From assembly GCA_030710605.1 (NCBI GenBank), contig CP092886.1:48647794-48711793 (forward strand): a stretch of 64,000 nt of DNA, given 5' to 3'. Below are positions 54,641 through 64,000 of this stretch, piece after piece (the first letter of the stretch is position 1; each line of letters opens with the position of its first letter). The position numbers and the translations under genes are program-made. The notes beneath the pieces were generated by a model. It made no database searches. It saw nothing but the letters and a program-made list of their open reading frames with translations, and was not told the DNA's origin. The DNA comes from Cordylochernes scorpioides (lineage: Eukaryota > Arthropoda > Arachnida > Pseudoscorpiones > Chernetidae).

Positions 54641-54779
54641 ATGTTTTCATAAAGCAACTAAAACTCTTAAACATGAATTCAAGAAGGAGTGTTGAATATG
54701 TTAATTCAATTTTAGACTTTAATATTTTCTAAAAAATTAATAATATATATTTTTATTTTTTTTAATTAAAAAGGCATAT

Positions 54780-54900
54780 ATTGGATCAAAAAATCATTTA
54801 TTTTACCAATATTTCAGCTGGCTGAACGCCAACCTTTATCAAGGTGTTATAACATTTTAAGGTGTGTCAACAACAAACTCAGCGCCACATAACGTCAACA
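54780..54900 (-). mobile_element. Penelope-like tail fragment
   Basis: The minus strand reads CTTGATAAAGGTTGGCGTTC, then AGCCAGCTGAAATATTGG. This stem-loop followed by GAAA-type sequence is common in Penelope-like terminal repeats and resembles a decayed hammerhead (CUGAUGA would be expected; UUGAUAA is present). No coding part. Confidence 0.35.
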
Positions 54901-54944
54901 GCATTAAGTTTTTAAAATTATTTTATAAATGGGGAGAAAAATTT

Positions 54945-55580
54945 GATAAATATATTTATAAAGCTATACAAACAGTTTAACCGCATAAGTTTCTTTTTTA
55001 TTTATGAAAAATCATTTTTAATTTCAAAGAGAAATATTTAATATTTCTAACTTTTGGATGACATATGAAAAGGTTGAATATATGAAGAGTGATGGTCTAT
55101 ATATGAATGGATGTCGTATGGAAGGGTGAAAAATATGAAGGGTAATGGCGAACGGAAAAATAAAAGTGTCCAGGAGCGGGAATCGAACCCACAACCTTAT
55201 GCTTACCGGGCAGGTGCCATGTCCACTAGGCTATCCTGGACGTATTTCTCCATTCGTAACTAATATTTAAACTGACTAATAATACTTATAAATGACTGCG
55301 GCGTATAATTATAAAGCTATACAAACAGTTTAACCGCATAAGTTTATTTTTTATTTATGAAAAATCATTTTTAATTTCAAAGAGAAATATTTAATATTTC
55401 TAACTTTTGGATGACGTATGAAAAGGTTGAATATATGAATATTTTCACCCTTCCATACGTCATCCATTCATATATAGACCATCACTCTTCATATATTCAA
55501 CCTTTTCATACGTCATCCAAAAGTTAGAAATATTAAATATTTCTCTTTGAAATTAAAAATGATTTTCCATAAATAAAAAA
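54945..55580. repeat. Direct plus inverted repeats around a tRNA-like module
   Basis: A ~130-bp sequence (TATAAAGCTATACAAACAGT... to AAAAGGTTGAATATATGAA) occurs at 54957-55087 and again in direct orientation at 55307-55437. It is then inverted at about 55472-55575. Between the direct copies lies the Thr-like tRNA (55167-55241). Confidence 0.75.
55167..55241 (-). tRNA. tRNA-like gene, anticodon GGT (Thr-like)
   Basis: Minus strand: acceptor GTCCAGG/CCTGGAC fully paired, A-box TAGCCTAGTGG, loop CCGGTAA (anticodon GGT, C at position 33), B-box GGTTCGATTCC, T4 downstream. The anticodon stem pairs less well than in the sister copy at 32.55 kb. The two also share sequence outside the tRNA, so they were copied as a module. 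Confidence 0.6.
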
Positions 55581-55590
55581 TACTTCAAAA

Positions 55591-57176
55591 TATAATCTTG
55601 GACCAAGAAGTAGTTTACAAACACCATCAAAATATGAAGACTTCTATTTAGAACGGGATGGAACAACAGAATCAGCTCTTCTAACTTATTCGGAAGCTAT
55701 ATCTGGTCCGAATCAAGAAAAATGGAAAAAGGCAATAAAAGAAGAAAAAGAGTCTCTTACCAAAAATGAAGTTTGGGAAATAGTAAAAGAAAATGAAGCA
55801 TCAAACAAGAAGATTCTGACCTCTAAATGGCTCTTTAAAGTGAAAGAAGATGGTCGCTACAAAGCAAGACTAGTTGTAAGAGGCTTTGAACAAGAAGCAG
55901 GCATTGATTATGATGAGACATTCAGTCCAGTTATAAGCACTGTCTCTTTAAGGATATACTTTGCTCTAATGACTAAGAGAAGGTTTGTTTTTAAAACATT
56001 TGACATAAAAACAGCTTTTCTATATGGGTTTTTGGATGAAGAAATATATGTTCAATTGCCAGAAGGTTATAAAGGGAACATATGCAGGTTAAGAAAGGCA
56101 TTGTATGGTTTAAATCAAGCCCCATTAAAATGGAATGAAAGATTAAAAACCTTTCTCAAATCCCAAGATTTCATACAACTAAAATCAGAGCCATGTCTTT
56201 TTAAACCAACAAAGGAAATATGTACCTTGCAATATATGTAGATGATGGTATCATAATGGGAGATAATGAAGAATAATTAAATAATATTTTAGAAAAACTA
56301 TCCCAAGAGTTTGAAGTTAAAATAAACAATGATCCAAGAACTTTTTTGGGAATAAATTTGTGTTTTGAGGAAAAAAGTAAAATTTTACTTTCACAAGAAA
56401 ATTATGCAAAATCAGTTCTTGAAAGATATAAAATGCAAAACTCAAAACCAGTACCCACTCCCATTACAGATGTAGTAAAAGAATTAGACAAAAACTTAGA
56501 AATATCAAATGATAACAAATTTCCCTACAGACAAGCAATTGGAAGCCTTTTATATTTGACAAACAAAACTAGACCAGACATGACCTTTGCCACAAATTTT
56601 GAAAGCAGGTCAATGCATGATCCTACAACTCAAGATATTAAAAACATCAAAAGAACCCTAAGATATTTAAATCACACCACCAATTTAGGCATATCATATG
56701 ATGGAGAGATGCCATTTGAATTAAATGTGTATTCTGATTCTGACTTTGCTGGAGATATTAAAACTAGAAAAAGTACCACAGGATATGTAGTTTACTTATG
56801 TGGAGGTCCCATAAGTTGGTGCTCCAGAAAGCAACCTGTAATTGCCCTTTCCAGCACTGAAGCAGAGTTCATTGCTGCAGCAAATGCATGCAAAGAAGTG
56901 TCATACATAAGATCCCTATTAGATGAATTAATTCCAAATAATTTTGATATAAATCTCTATGTTGATAACCAAAGCACTATAAAAATTATAAAATCAGGCC
57001 AATTCACCACTAAAACTAAACATATTGATGTCAAATATCATTTTGTGAAAGATCAAGCTCAAAAGTTTAACCTGATATATTGTCCAACAGAACACCAAAT
57101 TGCAGACATCCTAACAAAACCTCTAGCCAGACCAAAGTTTGACAAATTCAAATCCCTTCTTATGACAACCATTTAA
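55591..57176 (+). pseudogene. copia reverse transcriptase and RNase H, broken
   Basis: First frame to 56241: WKKAIKEEKESLTKNEVWEI, LTSKWLFKVK, YKARLVVRGFEQEAGIDYDE, FDIKTAFLYGFLDEEIYVQL (motif A) and LRKALYGLNQAP. A one-base shift near 56235 precedes the catalytic YVDDGIIM. A TAA follows at 56274-56276. The long frame to 57176 then holds TFLGINL, QAIGSLLYLTNKTRPDMTFA, the RNase H Asp box (NVYSDSDFAGD), ALSSTEAEFIAA, LYVDNQSTIKI and IADILTKPLARPKF. Ty1/copia type. At least one frameshift and one stop disable it. Confidence 0.9.
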
Positions 57177-57198
57177 AACATAAGTCAAGTGAAGAAAC

Positions 57199-57515
57199 TG
57201 TTGAATGTGATAAGATCACTGATTTAAGAGGGAATTTTGGAAAAAAAAGAAGAATAGTAAATCAATGATCTTGAAATACTTTTAGACTGACAACACTGTA
57301 ATATAAAAACGAGAACAAAGGAGTGTTGGTTTTGTTTACAAAATTAGTAATTGTAATGTAAATTGTTAAATATTCTTTTCTCTCTCTCTTTGAAAATAAT
57401 AAATTTAAAATACTTTCTTAAAAGGTAAAATCGCCTAATTCTTTAAAACCACTTCAGCTGTAAGTAAACTTGCTATTTGTTGTTTCATTGTCTGAACCAT
57501 AAGAGATTCCCAACA
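57199..57515 (+). repeat. copia 3' LTR
   Basis: TGTTGAATGTGATAAGATCA...GATTCCCAACA, with the short inverted ends TGTTG/CAACA usual for copia. A purine-rich AAGTCAAGTGAAGAAAC precedes it. GAAAATAATAAATTT is the probable polyadenylation region. Confidence 0.7.
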
Positions 57516-57838
57516 AAAATAACAAAATATATATAAAAGATATGTTAAACTAAAATTTTTACTGAAAACACAAGCGTAAAAAATGTTTGAAAAGTTGGTT
57601 GAAATAAAATTTTAAAAAATTTAAATGTAAAATTGTGAAATTCGAAATAAAATATAAGTGAAAATGTAAAAATATTTTTTAAAAAATGATATCACACAAA
57701 TAAAAAATTGAAGACATTGAACTATCAATATAAATATATAATAACATAATACAAATATATAAAATAAGCGTGTGATTGTATTTGAAATAAACTTAACGAT
57801 GTTACATAAATTTAAAGAAAGACATATAGAGGGAAAAT
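57516..57838. repeat. Foldback arm, left part
   Basis: Reverse complement of about 62868-63190 (shared AATGATATCACACAAATAAA and AAATTCGAAATAAAATATA). Continues after the inserted copia at 62323. Confidence 0.8.
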
Positions 57839-58045
57839 TGTTGGATAACTGAATGCTACGACAGCTAGCGCCACACTGGACCTATCATCATCACAACTGT
57901 TTGTTTACCTTCTTCTCTATATTACAATAACTGTTCGCTACCATAACTTTGTCTTTCTTGCTAAATGGATAATAAAATTATTATCATATAATCCTCAACG
58001 TCCTCATGCCTTCCTACAAGCTGTAAGTACCTAAATCTTACAACA
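57839..58045 (+). repeat. copia 5' LTR
   Basis: TGTTGGATAACTGAATGCTA...AAATCTTACAACA. Short, with the end motif TGTTG/CAACA. Confidence 0.95.
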
Positions 58046-58119
58046 ATTAGATTATGAGACTGAGTATTGCATGAAATTCAATTGACGAGTTAAGACAAAG
58101 AAAAAAAGGCTTAGCAAAA

Positions 58120-59000
58120 ATGGCGTCACTCCCGAGCCACGATGTAACCCTAGATAAGCTCGACGGCTATAACTACTCACTATGGTCTTTCAAAATTGAA
58201 ATGCTCTTGCAAAAGGAAGATCTTTGGGAAGTTGTCACCGAAAATATTCCAGATGAACCTAAAATCGAATGGAAAAAGAAAGACTCAAAAGCTAGAGCTA
58301 TCATTAATCTAAGCATCGCCGACTCACAAATAGTGCATGTCAAAAACCTACTAACAGCCAAAGCTACCTGGGACACTCTTAAAATATCTATGAAAGAAAA
58401 ACACTCTCAGGAAAAATTTATTTGCTAAGGAAACTATACAGCTTAAAACTCGAAGAAGACAAAGACATGCAGCAGCACATCACTACCATGATGGAACTAG
58501 TCGACAAACTGCGAACCATTGGCGAAACACTAAAGGACTCTCACATCACGGCTATACTGCTTTGCTCGCTTCCAAAGAGCTACTCAAATCTCATCACGAT
58601 GTTGGAATCAAGGCCTGATGACGAGCTAACGCTTGAATTCACCAAGAACAAACTCCTTGATGAACACACACGCAGAGTAGAAAGCTCGAAAGACGAAAGC
58701 ACCGCATCAAAAGCCTTAAAAAGCCTCCACGGAGCTTCAAGCAAAAGAAGAGAAAAGAGAAGAAATTCTGTTCTTTCTGCCACAAACCAAACCACTCCAA
58801 AGAAGAATGTTGGCACTATCAAAAGCGAAACAACAGCAACAAAGAGTACAAATATGAAAACTTCAGAAGAGGAAACGTACCAAAGTACACAAATCAGTCG
58901 AGTGTCACCCAAGAACAATCAACAAATCAGAGAACAACAAAAGGACCTAACCCAAAAGCTCTCAATTGCACTCAACGAGAAGCAAGTGTACACAACTGGT
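58120..59000 (+). pseudogene. copia gag, two frame changes
   Basis: Nucleocapsid/gag protein. It starts MASLPSHDVTLDKLDGYNYS at 58120 with the usual gag fold opening (LDGYNYSLWSFKIEMLLQKE). The frame changes in GGAAAAATTTA near 58410 and continues LLRKLYSLKLEEDKDMQQHI. A second change near 58760 leads to the zinc knuckle CSFCHKPNHSKEEC (CX2CX4HX4C), which packages RNA. The content is complete and in the right order. Only single-base shifts at A-rich sites break it. Confidence 0.85.
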
Positions 59001-62000
59001 TCGTCGACTCTGGAGCCACATCTCATATGGCGTACGACGAAAGCTTCTTCACTGAACTTAACAGAGAACAAACACAAAATGTGGTTGCTAATGGCAATAA
59101 GCTGCAGGTCAAAGGGATAGGACAAGGAGAAATCAAAGTCATCACACCCCAAGGAAAGACTGACACCTTACTTCTCACAAAAGTTCTCTACATCCCGGAA
59201 CTAACAGACAACCTTCTGTCAGTGAGTGCGGCCACCTCCAACGGATGTAAAGTAACGTTCAACAGAGATTGGTGTACCATCGAAAGAGACAACACAGCCC
59301 TCGCGAACGGTATACTTGACAATGGAATGTACCGACTCCACCTGGATGACAACCCCCAAACTCGCACATTCAAAGCAAATGTTGCAAAACAAACCACTGC
59401 AAGAACAAAAATTGCCTCATGCTCTGGCACGACAGACTAGGACACAGAAATATAGAATCAATTAAGAAGATTCGAAATGAGAACCTAGCAAGAGGACTAA
59501 GTCTAAATAACTGTTCGCACAGCACAAACTGCGTTCAGTGCATTCAAGGAAAACTCACCGAAACCCCATTTCCAAAGAAGACAGAGTACAGAGCAACTGA
59601 AACGCTTCAACTTGTCCACAGTGATATCTGCGGTCCATTACCAACTAACTCTCTCAGCGGTAAGAGATACTTCATCACCTTCACTGATGACTACAGCAGA
59701 TACACGAAGACCTACCTCCTGAAAGGAAGAGACGAAGCCTATGAAAAAATAAAAGACTACGTCATCTCAGCACACACGGAATTTGGAAAAAATATCCAAA
59801 CCATACGGACAGACAACGGTCATGAGTACGTAAACCGACAAGTCGAAGATTTCCTGAACCAAAGCGGAATCAAACATCAGCTAACAGTCCCCTACTCACC
59901 AGCCCAGAACGGAGTAGCAGAAAGGAAAAATCGATCACTAATGGAGATGACAAGATGCATGCTGTTTGACTCAGGACTCCCACAGTCTCTATGGGCGGAA
60001 GCGGTTACCACAGCTAATTACCTACACAACCGAATACCCTCGAAAGCTACAGACAAGACTCCATTTGAACTATGGACCAACAGGAAGCCCAGTCTGAAGC
60101 ATCTAAAAAGATTCGGATGTAAAGCCTTCGCCTATATTCCCAAGATAAAAAGAAACAAGTTGGATAGCAAAGTTATCGAAGGGATCTTTCTTGGATACGA
60201 TGATCGAAGCAAAGGATACAGAATCCTGCACGATACAGACAACATCACAATCAGCAGATCCGTAAAATTTATAGAAAAGAAAATGGGTTTCACCTCGCTT
60301 CCACAAAAACAACTTCACCACAAGTACTAAGTACAGATCTAACTTCCTCCAATCATATTGGTAATGCAGAGGAAAGTCAGGAACCAGGAACACAACCCGA
60401 AAACCTTGAGGACTCAGAAACCGAGGATTACCTTCAACCTGGTACAAGCACAGGAACACAAGTGGTCACACAAAGAAGATCCACGAGACCAACAAAGGGA
60501 ATACCTCCCATAAGAAATGACTACATGCTGTACAAAACTGAAGCTCAAGACATTCCGACACCCACCAGCTACTCGGAAGTCCTACAATTACCAAAAATAG
60601 AAAGAGAAAAATGGCTACAAGCAATGAACGAAGAACTAAATTCTCTTGAGAAGAACAATGTCTGGGAACTAACGCCTCTACCTAAGGACAAAAAGATCAT
60701 AGGATGTAAATGGACCTATAAACAAAAACTCAATTCCAAAGGAGAAATAGAGCGGTACAAAGCCAGACTTGTAGCAAAAGGGTTCAATCAGAAATTTGGC
60801 CGAGACTACGAAGAAACCTTTGCACCAATTGTGAAGCATTCTACAATTAGAGCCTTCCTAGCTGCATCAGTCTACAAAGGGATGAAAGTGATCCACCTCG
60901 ATGTGAAGACAGCGTTCCTACACGGCGACCTAGATAAAGAACTCTACATGGAACTCCCAGAAGGACTCCATACAAAACAAACAAACAAAGTCTGCAAACT
61001 AGAGAAGGCAATTTACGGTCTAAAACAAGCTGGAAGATCTTGGAACACAAAAATTGCAAGCACTCTAATTAAAAATAACTTCAAACAGAGCATTGTAGAC
61101 CCATGCCTATTCACCAAGAATGAAGAAAACCATTCCATCTACTTGATTCTATATGTGGATGACATGCTCCTCGCAAGCGATTCCAAAATAATCATCCAAA
61201 ACACTGTAAAAACTCTCGAAAAAGAATTCGAAATAAAGAACCTTGGAGACCCCACTCAATTCATTGGTATAGAAATCTCCAGGAAACAGAGAAGGTGAAC
61301 TCCTACTGAGCCAAAAGAGTAAAATCCAAGAATTAGTTGAAAGGTACAATCTCCAAGAAGCGAAACCTACTTTCACTCCCATGGAAAGCGGATATCCCGG
61401 TATATCTGATGTAAAACTTCTACCAAACAACGTCCAATACCAACAACTGATAGGCTCACTATTGTACCTAAGCGTAGTATCCAGACCAGATATCGCAGCT
61501 CAGTCTGCATACTTAGCAGCAGAAACCAGAATCCTAGAAATTGTGACTGGAATGCAGCAAAAAGAATCGTAAGATATCTAAAAACTACTAAAGAACTCGA
61601 GCTACGCATATCTAACCAAAAACCTCCCACGCTGGAAGCATACAGCGATGCCACATGGGCAAGCGACAACACCGACAGAAAATCACTAAGCGGAAACTTG
61701 TTCCTACTGGGATCAAACCCCATCTCATGGATGACTGGGAAACAAGGTTGCGTATCTCTCTCATCCACCGAAGCGGAACTAATCTCCGCAGCTGAAGCCT
61801 CACAAGAACTGTTATGGCTTCTCGACTTGCTAAAGGATCTCGAACTGGAACAGAAAGCTCCAATCTACTTCCACCAAGACAATCAATCATGTCTCAAGAT
61901 ATGTTCATCCGAAAAGTGTCTTCTAGAACCAAGCACATCGCAACCAAGATCCATCACCTGAAGGATCTTCAGAAGAAGACAGTGATAAAAATGATCTACT

Positions 62001-62119
62001 GCCCAACTGGCGACATGAAGGCGGACATTCTGACCAAGCCGCTACCAAGGCCGACATTTGAGAAGTTACGCTACAACCTCGTGATGTCTCCACATTCATG
62101 CCGGGGATTTGTTGGATAA
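59001..62119 (+). pseudogene. copia pol: protease, integrase, RT, RNase H, several frame changes
   Basis: Protease motif WFVDSGATSHM near 59.0 kb. Integrase (59419-60330): HRNIESIKK...CVQCIQGK zinc part, LVHSDICGPL, TIRTDNGHEY and AQNGVAERKNRSL give the DDE triad, then the GKR-like FGCKAFAYIP end. RT (about 60330-61298): WLQAMNEELNSLEKNNVWEL, YKARLVAKGFNQKFG, HLDVKTAFLHGDLDKELYME, YGLKQAGRSW and LYVDDMLLA (catalytic). RNase H (61300-62100): IGSLLYLS, YSDATWASD, SSTEAELISAAE, HQDNQS and KADILTKPLPRP. Frame changes lie near 59405, 60310, 61288, 61540 and 61890, most at short A-runs. The reading ends 10 bp inside the 3' LTR. Confidence 0.9.
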
Positions 62120-62317
62120 CTGAATGCTACGACAGCTAGCGCCACACTGGACCTATCATCATCACAACTGTTTGTTTACCTTCTTCTCTATATTACAATA
62201 ACTGTTCGCTACCATAACTTTGTCTTTCTTGCTAAATGGATAATAAAGATTATTATCATATAATCCTCAACGTCCTCATGCCTTCCTACAAGCTGTAAGT
62301 ACCTAAATCTTACAACA
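62110..62317 (+). repeat. copia 3' LTR
   Basis: Identical to the 5' LTR except for one extra G (AATAAAGATTATTATC). Preceded by GCCGGGGATT as a possible polypurine tract. Confidence 0.95.
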
Positions 62318-62322
62318 AAAAT

Positions 62323-63190
62323 GCGTTTTAAGCATTAAAACATTTTTACGTGCTTCTAAATGTGTACCTCTCCCTATAAAATTAATTAAAATATAGACCT
62401 AAAATATTGGGAATTTGAAGTAATAAAATGAAAAATTAAACTGTAAATATTTTATGGCGATCTAAATTGCGAATATATCTCTGGTAGTTCAATTTTACTA
62501 TTAATACTATCTTTGTCTTCTGTGGAGGTCCAACTTTACAATTATCACTCCTTGTAGACCACGCTTTGAAAAACAATCACACACCAGACTTTGATAAAAC
62601 AGATATTTTATACCAGAACATAAATGAAAAACATTGCCGATTATTTTTGGAAAGTTCGACCTCCACAGAAGACAAATATAGTATTAATAGGAAAATTGAA
62701 CTACTAGAGATATATTCGCAATTTAGATCGTCATAAAATATTTACAGTTTAATTTTTCATTTTATTACTTCAAATTCCCAATATTTTAGGTCTATATTTT
62801 AATTAATTTTATAGGGAGAGGTAGACATTTAGAAGCACGTAAAAATGTTTTAATGCTCATAACGCATTTTTCCCCTTTTATATATCTTTCTTCAAATTTA
62901 TGTAACATCGTTTAAGTTTATTTCAAATACACTCACACGCTTATTTTATATATTTGTATTATGTTTATTATATATTTATATTGATAGTTCAATGTCTTCA
63001 ATGTTTTATTTGTGTGATATCATTTTTAAAAAATATTTTCACATTTTCACTTATATTTTATTTCGAATTTCACAATTATACATTTAAAATTTTTAATATT
63101 TTATTTTAATCAACTTTTCAAACATTTTTTACGCTTTGTGTTTTAAGTAAAAATTTGTTTAACATTTCTTTTATATATATTTTGTTATTT
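62323..63190. repeat. Foldback: rest of left arm, loop and right arm
   Basis: 62323-62530 and 62660-62870 are inverted copies meeting at CTTTGTCTTCTGTGGAGGTC / GACCTCCACAGAAGACAAA, with a ~125-bp loop. 62870-63190 pairs with 57516-57838. Without the copia insertion the arms would be ~530 bp each. No coding. Confidence 0.85.
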
Positions 63191-63321
63191 TTATTTATTT
63201 TTATAAGAAAAATCTTTTTAAACATAGTACAAATAATTTTAAAATATAAAATAGGCGTTATTGTTAATTTTCAAAATATTCACACCTATATTTTACAAAA
63301 ATTACTTGTCCATAATCCCTA

Positions 63322-63404
63322 TATATAGTCACGACAGTCTTTCCTCATCGGCCTCTGTCACGGATGCGCGCGCACAGGGAGGTCACGTGCTCGCCGGCAG
63401 CCAA
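63322..63404. repeat. GC-rich repeated block beside tRNA-Tyr
   Basis: ATATATAGTCACGACAGTCT...TGTCACGGATGCGCGCGCAC AGGGAGGTCACGTGCTCGCC, closely matching 32286-32374. It ends at CCAAT, six A-rich bases from the tRNA terminator. Confidence 0.65.
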
Positions 63405-63413
63405 TAAAAAAAC

Positions 63414-63500
63414 TCCCTCGAGCCGGATTTGAACCAGCGACCTAAGGATCACCGTTGTAACATCTACAGTCCTCCGCTCTGCCAACTGACCTATCGAGGG
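63414..63500 (-). tRNA. tRNA-Tyr(GTA) with 14-nt intron
   Basis: The minus strand has acceptor CCCTCGA/TCGAGGG, D-arm TAGGTCAGTTGGCAGAGC, anticodon stem GAGGA/TCCTT with loop CTGTAGA, B-box GGTTCAAATCC, and discriminator A. A 14-nt intron (ATGTTACAACGGTG) interrupts directly after the base 3' of the anticodon, the usual place in eukaryotic tRNA-Tyr genes. A T6 terminator follows. All stems pair. Probably a functional gene. Confidence 0.9.
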
Positions 63501-63581
63501 ATACAAACTGTATGAATAAGTTTACCTTATAAAGTCAACTAATCCTATTTCTACACAAAATGTACTCATACATATATTATA

Positions 63582-63847
63582 CTAGCGGATGTGTACCCGG
63601 CTTCGCCAGGGTTTTATCCGAGTGAAAGTTTGCCTAACGAATATTATATATTATGAAGTATAATAAACAATGCTAAAGATTATTTTAATTATTAATCAAG
63701 ATTGTGTGTGAATATGTGAGAAAGATGTAATATCGTTGTTGTTTTCTTGGCCGACTGTTTTACATATGGTGTTATCTTAAAATTGCTTGTTTTGAATATT
63801 TTTTTAGATTGAGTTGAATGAATTGCTGAATTTTTTTTTTTTGTATT
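63582..63847 (-). mobile_element. Helitron 3' part, interrupted
   Basis: On the minus strand it ends CCTGGCGAAGCCGGGTACAC-type hairpin, ATCCG and CTAG|T. The body matches the Helitron at 41.5-42.2 kb in reverse. It is broken by the pogo-type end at 63850. Confidence 0.65.
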
Positions 63848-63849
63848 TA

Positions 63850-64000
63850 CAGTCTACTCTCGTTATAACGCCACTCGATATAACGCCACCCTCGCCTTAC
63901 GCCGCTTTTTTCGTTTTGTCCCAATCGACATCAATGTATTTTTCTCGATATAACGCCACTCCCTCGCTGTTCGCCTTCCGCCGCTGATTTTTCGTATCCC
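63850..64000. mobile_element. pogo-type transposon end, continuing past the window
   Basis: CAGTCTACTCTCGTTATAAC after TA, with repeated TCGATATAACGCCAC motifs. A typical pogo/Tigger end; the rest lies outside. Confidence 0.6.

Larger units (their letters stand above)
52613..54770 (+). mobile_element. copia remnant split by a pogo MITE and a Helitron
   Basis: An LTR start TGTTGAATATGTGAATTCAA (52613-52651) is cut at TA by the pogo element. Its continuation (ATTTTATAAAAAATTAATAA...) resumes at 54212 and runs to about 54415. A piece of copia RNase H follows (54490-54640), and a second LTR start TGTTGAATATGTTAATTCAA lies at 54691. The two LTR pieces match across the insertion site. Most of gag-pol is deleted. 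Confidence 0.65.
55591..57515 (+). mobile_element. copia retrotransposon, 3' half with LTR
   Basis: RT and RNase H coding sequence (55591-57176) followed by a 3' LTR (57199-57515). gag, protease and integrase are missing on the left, where the sequence breaks into the inverted repeat block. Confidence 0.85.
57839..62317 (+). mobile_element. Complete copia retrotransposon with target duplication
   Basis: 4479 bp. LTRs 57839-58045 (207 bp) and 62110-62317 (208 bp) differ by a single inserted G. AAAAT flanks both ends (57834-57838 and 62318-62322). All copia domains are present in order (gag, zinc knuckle, protease, integrase, RT, RNase H) but split over several frames. It is inserted in the left arm of a foldback. 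The near-identical LTRs indicate a recent insertion. Confidence 0.95.

Noticed and set aside
54780-54900. Functional hammerhead ribozyme
   Set aside because: The core is UUGAUAA and the stems are incomplete. Kept only as a probable Penelope-like tail.

Overview
The window is AT-rich metazoan DNA. I infer an arthropod from the repeat content: a Naiad-type Penelope-like element, DD37D mariner, Tc1, piggyBac and pogo transposons, Ty1/copia and Ty3/gypsy elements, R1/I-type LINEs, Helitrons and hammerhead 'retrozymes'. The species cannot be fixed from the sequence. Almost everything readable is mobile DNA or its debris. The only cellular protein gene I recognise is an intronless MRG15/MORF4L-like copy with two one-base disruptions in its chromodomain (33.4-34.8 kb). 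The only tRNA that looks like an ordinary functional gene is an intron-containing tRNA-Tyr (63.4 kb).

Layout. 0.85-0.92 kb: hAT end. 2.2-6.3 kb: Naiad Penelope-like element between ~400-bp inverted repeats, with the GIY-YIG nuclease upstream of the RT. 6.3-7.14 kb: solo LTR in (TA)n. 7.15-7.77 kb: two tandem hammerhead-ribozyme units. 7.77-8.9 kb: diverged tandem repeat. 9.4-11.6 kb: Helitrons, one with a tRNA-Gly and an 89-bp copy of neighbouring DNA. 11.63-13.05 kb: Tc1. 13.06-15.9 kb: LTR element without recognisable genes. 15.95-18.07 kb: LINE carrying only ORF1. 18.3-20.4 kb: second LINE family, ORF1 only. 20.5-25.85 kb: nearly intact LINE with ORF1 and an ORF2 broken by one TGA. 25.9-27.1 kb: Helitrons, two in tandem with a tRNA-Gly each. 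27.08-27.34 kb: solo LTR. 27.35-28.67 kb: second hammerhead array. 28.7-29.64 kb: piggyBac remnant inserted in a gypsy polymerase; gypsy 5' half to 32.05 kb. 32.46-32.82 kb: Helitron with an antisense Thr-like tRNA. 36.46-37.77 kb: mariner with an intact transposase. 38.5-41.0 kb: gypsy integrase and LINE relics. 41.5-54 kb: Helitrons, MITEs, palindromes and transposon relics in long AT-rich stretches. 52.6-62.3 kb: three copia elements, one complete with target-site duplication, nested in a pogo MITE/Helitron complex and a ~1.2-kb foldback. The window ends in a pogo-type end.

How the parts relate. Two themes stand out. First, canonical Helitrons (A|TC...CTAG|T with a GC-rich hairpin near the 3' end) repeatedly carry complete Pol III tRNA modules of different identity, each followed by a T run. 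Second, two related families of ~340-350-bp hammerhead repeats (metazoan retrozymes) lie in the same window as a Penelope-like element, the class proposed to mobilise them. Several LTR and LINE insertions sit inside (TA)n microsatellites. Many coding frames are broken at A-runs, including inside a copia whose LTRs are nearly identical, so part of the decay may be indel error in the assembly.
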